Shown here: positions 1 through 6,400 of the stretch, piece by piece
Layout of the letters: every line of letters starts with the position of its first letter
Numbering within the stretch: the first letter of the stretch is position 1
NCBI GenBank assembly: GCA_027022065.1
Contig: JALVZS010000147.1
Span: 1 to 7,993 of the forward strand
DNA from: a bacterium
GTDB taxonomy: Bacteria; Thermosulfidibacterota; Thermosulfidibacteria; Thermosulfidibacterales; Thermosulfidibacteraceae
DNA length: 7,993 bases
Reading direction: 5' to 3'
Made by a program: the position numbers and the translations under genes
The notes under the pieces: generated by a model
What the model was told of the DNA's origin: nothing
Seen by the model: the letters and a program-made list of their open reading frames with translations, nothing else
Databases searched by the model: none

Positions 1-1
1 G

Positions 2-670
2 GACAGGGCCTTTGACGAAAATGGCTTTCTAAAGCTGGGGATGCCTTACATTCTTGAGGGCTTTCTCACACCAAGGATGGACAGCGAAAGGCTTTCCGAG
101 ATTCTAGAAAAGAACCTTTTAAGGGTAGAGCCTGTGGATGGCAAGGGGCTTTGGATCATTCCAAACTTTCTGGAGGCCCACAAGTACGATCTTCACCTTG
201 TTAGCAACCATGCTGTTCCGGTTTTTATAAAAGAGATACTATCTCTTCTTTCTTTTGATGTTGATGTTGTGGTGATGGACTGCCCGCCGTATCTTTCTGC
301 ACTTTCATATTCGGCCCTGTATGGCAGTAGTGTTATTATCATTCCCGCTGAGGCCAGCAAGTTTGGGCTTGTGGGGATAGAGCTTATACTTTCTGTGGTG
401 GAGGAGGTGCTTAGAAGAAGGGGAGAGGCCTATAAGGACATAGTGATACAGCCTAACAGGATAAGGAACACCAAAAGCTGCTATTTTTACCTTGAGGTGA
501 TGAAGGAGAAATATGGCAACTTTATCTCAGAGAAGCCCATAAAGGAAACGGTTGAGGTGCCGAAGATGCTTAGAGACGGTATGGGAGCACTTCTTTCCGC
601 CAGTAGCTCTCAGAGGCTTCACACAGTAGAAGCCCTGAGCTGGCTTAAAAGAAGGATCTTTACGGGGTGA
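2..670 (+). CDS. parA: ParA/Soj-family partition ATPase, C-terminal part (5' end outside window)
   Basis: The frame is open from the first bases of the window, so the ATG at 41 is internal and 222 C-terminal residues are visible. ParA proteins are deviant-Walker ATPases that bind DNA non-specifically as ATP dimers and move ParB-bound cargo over the nucleoid. Seen here: a hydrophobic strand ending VVVMDCPP (Asp codon at 278-280), the ParA Walker B-like motif, followed by the typical run of a helix, VIIIPAEASKFGLVG and a long helix. Before it, LWIIPNF matches the ParA strand usually read as lyliPs. The Walker A loop lies upstream and cannot be checked. The gene ends 4 nt before a ParB-like gene, the classic parAB order, which supports the call. 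The C-terminal third is diverged from chromosomal Soj, so a plasmid-type or lineage-specific ParA is possible. Family confidence is high; the exact role is inferred. Confidence 0.85.
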   Translation, partial: DRAFDENGFLKLGMPYILEGFLTPRMDSERLSEILEKNLLRVEPVDGKGLWIIPNFLEAHKYDLHLVSNHAVPVFIKEILSLLSFDVDVVVMDCPPYLSALSYSALYGSSVIIIPAEASKFGLVGIELILSVVEEVLRRRGEAYKDIVIQPNRIRNTKSCYFYLEVMKEKYGNFISEKPIKETVEVPKMLRDGMGALLSASSSQRLHTVEALSWLKRRIFTG

Positions 671-674
671 TGGG

Positions 675-1691
675 ATGGCAAAAAGGGAGCAGTTGAACCT
701 TGCCAAAGAGCTGGACAGTCCGCTTGTAAGGGGGAAGAGTACCTTTAGGCTCAGCAATCTCGTTGGGAAGGACATCAGCGTGGATTTTTCCACCCTTGCC
801 ACAAAGAGCATCAGGATCTCTGAGATAGAGGTTTCTGATCAGATAAGGAAGGAGTTTGATGAGGAGGGCATAAATTCTTTAGCAGAGAGCCTTAAAGAGC
901 ATGGACTGCTTCAGCCCATTATCGTTGCGGAAAAGCCCGAGGGGGGATACAGGCTTGTAGCTGGTGAAAGAAGGCTTAGGGCTGCTAAAAAGCTGGGCTG
1001 GTTTTCCATACCTGCTGTGGTTATTCCTCATGACGAGGAAAGGGTAAGGCTGATACAGCTTGTGGAGAACCTCCAGAGGAGAGATCTCAACCTCGTGGAG
1101 AAATCCGAGGGTATATGGGAGTACTTTAAGTACATATGGAAAAGTTTAGGGGGAACCGATTCCCCCAATCTGGATGAGCTTTGGCTAGTCTTTTACTACC
1201 TGAATGGTGGCAAGAAGGATAAGGTTAAAGGGAAGTTAGAGTTTTACTTAAGGGCTTCTTTGGAGTGTTCAAGGTTTGTTGATATGCCCGAGGCCAGTGT
1301 GCTTTTGCACTGTCTTATAGCCAATCTGGGGGAGAGGGTTAAGGAGTTTTTGCTAAACAGCAAAAATATCTCTGCCACTCATCTGAGGGTGCTTTTTCTT
1401 AACTCAAAGCCTCAGGAGTTGGATGAAGGTCTTTGCCTTTCTATACTTAAGGAGGCTGAAGATAGGGTACTGAGCAGGAAGGAATTTGAAAGGCTTCTTA
1501 GGAAGGGTAAATCAAAGGGCAGTTCAAGGGATGTGAAGGATCCGTATAAGCAGGTTGATAGGTTTTTTGGTGGATTGATCAAAAAAAGCGTTGATGAGGA
1601 GCAGAAGAAGAGGCTATTAAGGTATATAATAGAAAAGGCGAAGGCAGAGCTTATAAAAATGGGCGGGGAGGGAGAGGATGAAGGGATTTAG
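675..1691 (+). CDS. parB: Divergent ParB/Spo0J-like partition protein
   Basis: 338 aa. ParB proteins are CTP-dependent DNA clamps that load at parS and stimulate ParA. The N-domain is clear: the box I pattern LAESLKEHGLLQPIIV at residues 69-84, the CTP-binding GERRLRA at 97-103, and ENLQRRDL at 131-138. Near the C-terminus, ISATHLRVL (232-240) and LSRKEFERLL (266-275) match the ParB segments usually seen as LSxGHARALL and LSVRxxExLv. Between them, the usual helix-turn-helix (TQeeLA...GkSRs.vaN.lRLL) is not recognisable, and the spacing from ENLQR to ISATH is about 100 residues rather than the roughly 60 of B. subtilis Spo0J. DNA specificity is therefore probably unlike canonical parS. The start ATG at 675 has GGGGTG (664-669) 5 nt upstream and follows the parA stop by 4 nt. 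The 3' end overlaps the next gene by 14 nt. It could be a chromosomal partition protein or one of plasmid origin. Confidence 0.85.
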   Translation: MAKREQLNLAKELDSPLVRGKSTFRLSNLVGKDISVDFSTLATKSIRISEIEVSDQIRKEFDEEGINSLAESLKEHGLLQPIIVAEKPEGGYRLVAGERRLRAAKKLGWFSIPAVVIPHDEERVRLIQLVENLQRRDLNLVEKSEGIWEYFKYIWKSLGGTDSPNLDELWLVFYYLNGGKKDKVKGKLEFYLRASLECSRFVDMPEASVLLHCLIANLGERVKEFLLNSKNISATHLRVLFLNSKPQELDEGLCLSILKEAEDRVLSRKEFERLLRKGKSKGSSRDVKDPYKQVDRFFGGLIKKSVDEEQKKRLLRYIIEKAKAELIKMGGEGEDEGI

Positions 1692-2826
1692 GTATTATAA
1701 TCCGGTTTGCGTGCACTTCGGCAAGGGGGTTTTGGAAAGGCTGGGAAAAGAGGTGGCAAAAATAGGCAAGAAGTGTCTTTTTGTTTACGGTATGGGAAGC
1801 ATCAAAAGAACGGGCTTGTACGATAAAGTGGTAGAGCAGCTAAAAAGTGCGGGTGTTGAGTTTGTTGAGCACTCCGGTGTTAAGCCAAATCCTGTTCTTT
1901 CACACGTGAGGGAGGGGGTGGAAAAGGCCAAAAGGGAGAAGGTGGATGTGATTCTTGCAGTGGGAGGGGGAAGCGTTATAGACGAGGCCAAGGCCATAGC
2001 GGCTGGTGCTGTGGCTGACTGTGATGTTTGGGACTTCTTTGAGTTCAAGGCCGCTGTTAAAAAGGCTCTTCCCATAGTTACTGTGCTTACCATTAGCGGG
2101 ACGGGCTCCGAAATGAATGCGGGCCTGGTTATAACCAATGAGGAAAAACAGGCCAAATTTGGCTTTAGGGCTGAGCCCCTCTATCCCAGGGTTTCTTTCC
2201 TTGATCCCATCCTTACCTTTACCGTTCCTCCGGATCAGACCGCCTATGGAGCTGTAGATGCCTTTACTCATGTTTCTGAGGTTTACTGCAACAGAGAGGA
2301 GCTTGGGGCTGATGTACCGGCTGGGATCATGGAGACCATAATGAAAACCATAGTTAAATGGGCGCCTGTTGCGGTTAAAGAGCCGAACAACTACAGGGCG
2401 AGGGCGGAGCTTATGTGGTGCTCGTCTTTGGCCCTCTGCGGGATAACCTGGTGCGGTGCTGGCGAGCTTACCCTTCCTGCCCACATGATAGAGCACTCCC
2501 TTTCCGCCATATACGACATAGCCCATGGAGCGGGGCTTGCCATAGTTACTCCTGCCTGGATGAGGTATATGAAGGAGAGAAGAAAGGAGCACCTCAAGCA
2601 GTTTGCCAAGAATGTTTTTGGAAAGGACAGCATTGATGAGGGCATAGACGCCTTTGAGGAGTGGATGAGGTCTATAGGCTGTCCTACAAGGCTTTCTCAC
2701 GCCAATATACCAGCCTCTGACATTCCCAAGATTGCGGAAAACGCCTACCAGCTTTCAGTGCTTTGGGGGCTTTCCGACTTTTACACCGTTGATGTGATAA
2801 AAGAGATCCTGGAGCTTTGTCGTTGA
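1678..2826 (+). CDS. Iron-containing alcohol dehydrogenase (butanol dehydrogenase/YqhD type)
   Basis: 382 aa, the usual length of group III Fe-ADHs, which reversibly reduce aldehydes to alcohols with NAD(P)H in the cytoplasm. Seen: the N-terminal nucleotide-binding half with YGMGSIKRTGLYD (37-49, a BDH/YqhD signature), the GGGS loop at 96-99 followed by VIDEAKAIA, and SGTGSE at 140-145. The metal ligands are all present: D194 and H198 in VDAFTH, H269 in LPAH and H283 in IAHGAGL, with the conserved H273 between. The 14-residue spacing of the last two ligands is that of FucO and YqhD. The start ATG at 1678 lies inside the end of parB (14-nt overlap) behind a strong GGGAGG at 1666-1671, so translation is probably coupled. 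Substrate and NADH/NADPH preference cannot be read from the sequence; the annotation should stay at family level. Its presence beside parAB looks like operon shuffling rather than a shared pathway. Confidence 0.93.
   Translation: MKGFRYYNPVCVHFGKGVLERLGKEVAKIGKKCLFVYGMGSIKRTGLYDKVVEQLKSAGVEFVEHSGVKPNPVLSHVREGVEKAKREKVDVILAVGGGSVIDEAKAIAAGAVADCDVWDFFEFKAAVKKALPIVTVLTISGTGSEMNAGLVITNEEKQAKFGFRAEPLYPRVSFLDPILTFTVPPDQTAYGAVDAFTHVSEVYCNREELGADVPAGIMETIMKTIVKWAPVAVKEPNNYRARAELMWCSSLALCGITWCGAGELTLPAHMIEHSLSAIYDIAHGAGLAIVTPAWMRYMKERRKEHLKQFAKNVFGKDSIDEGIDAFEEWMRSIGCPTRLSHANIPASDIPKIAENAYQLSVLWGLSDFYTVDVIKEILELCR
2811..2814 (+). promoter_or_regulatory. Ribosome binding site deciding the glycosylase start
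   Basis: GGAG lies inside the last codons of the alcohol dehydrogenase, 8 nt before the TTG at 2823 and only 2 nt before the in-frame TTG at 2817. The spacing favours 2823, which forms a TTGA start/stop overlap with the dehydrogenase stop at 2824-2826. Confidence 0.6.
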
Positions 2827-3473
2827 TAGATACAGATCTCCTTCTGGATATATACAGACGGATGGAGGAGGCTTTGGGCCACCAGAATTGGTGGCCCGCC
2901 GAAACCCCTTTTGAGGTATGCGTAGGTGCCATACTTACTCAGAATACCAACTGGTCAAATGTTGAAAGGGCTATAAAAAATCTCAAGCAGGCGGGCCTTC
3001 TTTCTCCTGAAGGTATAGCCGCGGCGGAAGATGAAAGGCTCTTTGAGCTTATAAAGCCAGCGGGATTCTACAAGCAGAAGGCAAAAAGGCTTAAGGCCTT
3101 TTCTAAGTGGCTTTTGGAGCAGGGAGGTCTTGATGCCTTAAAGGACACTCCAACGGAGACTTTGAGGGAGATGCTTTTATCCATAAAGGGAGTTGGACAT
3201 GAAACGGCCGATTCCATTTTGCTTTACGCCTTGGACAGGCCAGTCTTTGTGGTGGATGCGTATACTTACAGGATCTTCTTAAGGCACAACCTCATATATG
3301 AGGAAATCACCTATAACGAGCTTCAGGAGCTTTTTATGAGGAATCTACCTGAGGATGTGGAACTTTTCAAAGAGTACCACGCCCTGCTTGTGGAGGTGGG
3401 AAAGAGGTTCTGTAAAAAGAAAAAACCGCTTTGTGGAGGATGTCCTCTTGAGGGAATCAATAGCTTACTTTGA
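2823..3473 (+). CDS. Endonuclease III-superfamily (HhH-GPD) DNA glycosylase, MagIII-like
   Basis: 216 aa from the TTG at 2823. HhH-GPD glycosylases flip out and excise damaged bases for base-excision repair. Seen: NWWPAETPFE (residues 22-31) and ILTQNTNW (37-44), typical of the endonuclease III-related/MagIII group; the helix-hairpin-helix loop KGVG (122-125); and the catalytic Asp D145 in VVDAYT. The position of the E. coli Nth Schiff-base Lys120 is Glu here (E127 in GVGHETA), as I recall it being in Helicobacter MagIII, so a monofunctional glycosylase (for example for 3-methyladenine) is predicted rather than an AP lyase. The C-terminus has C197-x6-C204-x2-C207, but the fourth Fe-S Cys is replaced by N213 just before the stop. 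TTG 2823 is preferred because GGAG (2811-2814) sits 8 nt upstream and the codon overlaps the upstream stop as TTGA. TTG 2817 is only 2 nt from GGAG, and ATG 2862 would remove conserved N-terminal residues. The end overlaps reverse gyrase by 26 nt. Confidence 0.88.
   Translation: MIDTDLLLDIYRRMEEALGHQNWWPAETPFEVCVGAILTQNTNWSNVERAIKNLKQAGLLSPEGIAAAEDERLFELIKPAGFYKQKAKRLKAFSKWLLEQGGLDALKDTPTETLREMLLSIKGVGHETADSILLYALDRPVFVVDAYTYRIFLRHNLIYEEITYNELQELFMRNLPEDVELFKEYHALLVEVGKRFCKKKKPLCGGCPLEGINSLL
2876..2897 (+). repeat. Perfect 9-bp inverted repeat, 4-nt loop, inside the glycosylase gene
   Basis: GGGCCACCA (2876-2884) and TGGTGGCCC (2889-2897) are exact reverse complements around the loop GAAT. 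It lies about 50 nt into the glycosylase coding sequence, over the codons for the conserved NWWPA segment. No T-run follows, so it is not an intrinsic terminator. It would form a stable G+C-rich mRNA hairpin; a function is not shown, and a rough chance expectation is about 0.2 such repeats per 8 kb. Confidence 0.6.
3435..3439 (+). promoter_or_regulatory. Ribosome binding site for reverse gyrase
   Basis: GGAGG lies inside the last codons of the upstream glycosylase gene and 8 nt before the TTG at 3448. It is the only good Shine-Dalgarno match near the conserved beginning of reverse gyrase and decides the start. The GTG at 3433 overlaps the motif, and earlier in-frame ATGs (such as 3355) would add residues that merely translate the glycosylase gene in another frame. 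Confidence 0.7.
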
Positions 3474-6400
3474 TAACTTCTGTCCCGCATGTAAGGGCAG
3501 GATAGATGACGCAAGACTTGAGGAGGGGCGGTTTTGCCCTCTGTGTGAAGAAAGGGGCTATACCAAGGGCATAGAAGATATACTTACTGCGAGAAGGCTT
3601 CTTGAGAAGTTTAAGCGCTTTTTCAAAAAGGCTGTGGGAGAGGAGCCCTGGAGCCTTCAGCTTACCTGGGCAAAGAGGGTGTTCCTCAAAAGGTCCTTTG
3701 CTATTCAGGCTCCCACGGGGATAGGGAAAACCACATTCGGCATGGTTATGGCAGCCTTCTTGGAGGGCAAGAGCTACATAGTGGTTCCCACAAAGCTTCT
3801 GGTGGAGCAGGTTAGGGACGGGCTGAATCGGTTCACCCCAAAAAAAGTTATTGCCTATACCGGAAAGAAGGCCGAGAAGAAGTGCATAGAGGAAGGAGAC
3901 TTTGATATCCTTGTTACAACCCAGGCCTTTCTGCAGAGGAACATAGATATAATACCGAAAGACTTTTCCTTTATCTTTGTGGATGACGTAGATTCGGTTC
4001 TCAAAAATCCCAAAAATATAGACAACATCTTTATCCTTATGGGGCTTTCTCCTGAAGACGTGGAATATGCGCTTAAAGCCAAAGTGGAGGATTTAGAAAA
4101 GGTTAGAGGCAAGATAAAAGGGGTGCTGGTGGTATCATCGGCTACGTTAAAGCCTAAGACGAGAAGGGTGGCCCTTTTCAGGACGCTACTGGGTTTTGAT
4201 ATACAGCGCTCTGTTTCTACCATAAGGGAGGTTTACGACTTCTCTTTAAAGGTTAGCGGATGGGAACAGGCCAAGGAAAAGGCTTTGGATATAATAAACC
4301 TCGTAGGTTCAGGTGTGTTTCTTTTTGTCCCGCCGGATATAGGAAAAGCCGGCGTGGAGGAGATGTTAAGTTTTTTGGAAGGAAGGGGGATTGGGGCTGT
4401 TTCCTATGAGGATTTCGGCAAGCGAATAGAGGACTTTAAAAGTGGTAAAGTCAAAGTTGCAGTGGGAATAGCTCATTCTAATAACGCCTTAGTTAGAGGG
4501 GTGGATCTTCCCTATCATGTTAAGTGTGCGGTGTTTCTGGGTGTTCCGAAGTTCTATATGCCCTTGAAAATAGAGCTTGATCCTAGGAGGCTTTTCATTT
4601 TACTTCGCATCCTTAATAGTGTTTTAGATGACGAAAAGCTGTCTGAGCATCTTTTGTATGTTTCTCGGTATTCAACCATGTCGCCTGAGCAACTTGATAA
4701 ATATCCTATTATAAAAAAGCGAATAGAGGAGATATGTAAATATCTGAATAATTTTATTAACAGAGACGACATTATAAGCTTTTTAAGGGAAAGCCCAGAA
4801 GTAACAGTGGAGGAGAAAGAGGGGGAGCTTTTCCTTGTGGTTGCCGATGCAACAAGCTACATCCAGGCATCTGGCAGAACCTCAAGGCTCATTCCGGGAG
4901 GCATAACCAAAGGGCTTTCTGTGGTGCTATTTTGGGAAGAAAAAGCCATGACCAGTCTGGAGAGAAGGACGAGGTATCTTCTTCCCACAGAAACCCAGTT
5001 CAAACGTATAGAGGATCTGGAAGAAATAATAGAGGTTCTGCCCGAGGTGGAGGAGAGTAGAAAAAAGAAGGCTTCTGAGAGAAAGCAGCTTTTCAAAAGT
5101 GCTTTGGTTGTAGTGGAGTCTCCCAATAAGGCTAGAACCATCTCATCCTTTTTTGGGCGTCCTCAGAGAAGGTGGATTAACAACTTCATATCCTATGAGA
5201 TAGTTGTGGGAAATATCTACCTGATAGTAGCTGCCTCTGTGGGTCATGTTACCGATCTTACGGTTAGAGACGGATTCTTTGGTGTGCTGGAGGAGTCAGG
5301 TTTATTTAAGCCTGTTTACACTAGCATAAAAAAGTGTCCCTGCGGGGAGCAGTGCACCGATGTTGTATGTCACAAGTGTGGTAATAAGGTGCTTCAAGAC
5401 AAAATAGATTTGATTGAAAATTTGAGGAGGCTCTCCTTTGAGGTTGATGAGGTATACATTGCTACTGATCCAGATTCAGAGGGGGAGAAAATAGCCTGGG
5501 ATCTTTATCTTTCTGTTAAGCCATTTAATCCTGAAGTAAAAAGAGTAGAGTTTCACGAGGTTACAGCTACTGCCTTTAGAAGGGCTTTGGAGGAGAAAAG
5601 AGATGTTGACATGGACAGGGTTAAAGCCCAGTTGGTAAGAAGGATAGCGGATAGGTGGGTGGGTTTTACCTTCTCCCAGAGGCTTCAGCACAAATTTCGC
5701 AATAGAGCACTCTCTGCTGGAAGGGTTCAAACTCCTGTCCTGGGTTGGGTCATAGACAGAACCGATGAGGCTAAGGAGAAAAAGGCTTTGATTATCTTAA
5801 AGGTGGCTGGCGTTGAAGTTCCTTTAGAGGTTGAGGATCTGTCAGAGGCCGAGCGGATATTTAAGACCATAGAAAGGGCAAGGGTGATGGTGGGGGAGCC
5901 TTACGAAGATACTATTTCTCCTCAGCCTCCCTATACCACAAGCGAGCTTTTAAAAGATGCATCATCAAGGCTCAGGCTTTCTGCAGAGGACACCATGAGG
6001 CTGGCACAGCAGCTCTTTGAGCTGGGCTTTATAACATACCACAGGACGGATTCCACAAGGGTTTCCAACTTTGGAATAAATGTGGCCAAAAGATTTATTG
6101 AAGAAAACTATCCTGGCTTTTTCAAACCGAGAACTTGGGGAGAGGGAGGGGCTCATGAGTGTATAAGACCTACCAAAGCCCTTACCCCATTTCAGCTAAG
6201 GGCTATGCAGCACTCAGGTGAAACAGAGCTTGATAAAAGGGCGGTGTCTCTATACACCCTCATTTTTAACAGGTTCATGGCTTCGCAGATGAAAGAGGCA
6301 AGGGTTAAAAAGGTTGATGTAAATGTGATGCATGAGGGAATTGAGAAAGAGGAGTCCTTTGTGGTTGAGGTTATAGATCCTGGTTTTTCCGTGTTAGGTT

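Noticed and set aside
1691-1701. TATAAT-like sequence at the start of the alcohol dehydrogenase gene as an internal promoter
   Set aside because: No -35 element at the right distance, and the motif is a few codons into the gene.
1899-1914. TTTCACACGTGAGGGA as a possible parS site
   Set aside because: It shares only part of the canonical parS and is not a palindrome of the right spacing; it is explained by the dehydrogenase codons.
1900-2700. Long open reading frame on the minus strand opposite the alcohol dehydrogenase (about 266 codons)
   Set aside because: The + strand protein has all Fe-ADH motifs; the minus-strand translation shows no recognisable domain and is a codon-bias shadow.
3084-3102. 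AAAAGGC/GCCTTTT inverted repeat resembling a terminator
   Set aside because: It lies inside the glycosylase coding sequence, the stem is weak, and the T-run is part of the stem; 7-bp stems of this kind are expected by chance.
3355-3447. Upstream in-frame extension of reverse gyrase to the ATG at 3355
   Set aside because: These 31 codons only re-read the glycosylase gene in another frame, carry no reverse gyrase similarity, and have a worse Shine-Dalgarno context than TTG 3448.
3840-3846. A-run (A AAA AAA in frame) in reverse gyrase as a programmed -1 frameshift site
   Set aside because: A -1 shift meets a stop at 3903-3905 and would give only a short helicase fragment; no downstream hairpin was seen. 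Similar 7-base runs occur at 1581-1587 and 7264-7270 without any alternative product.
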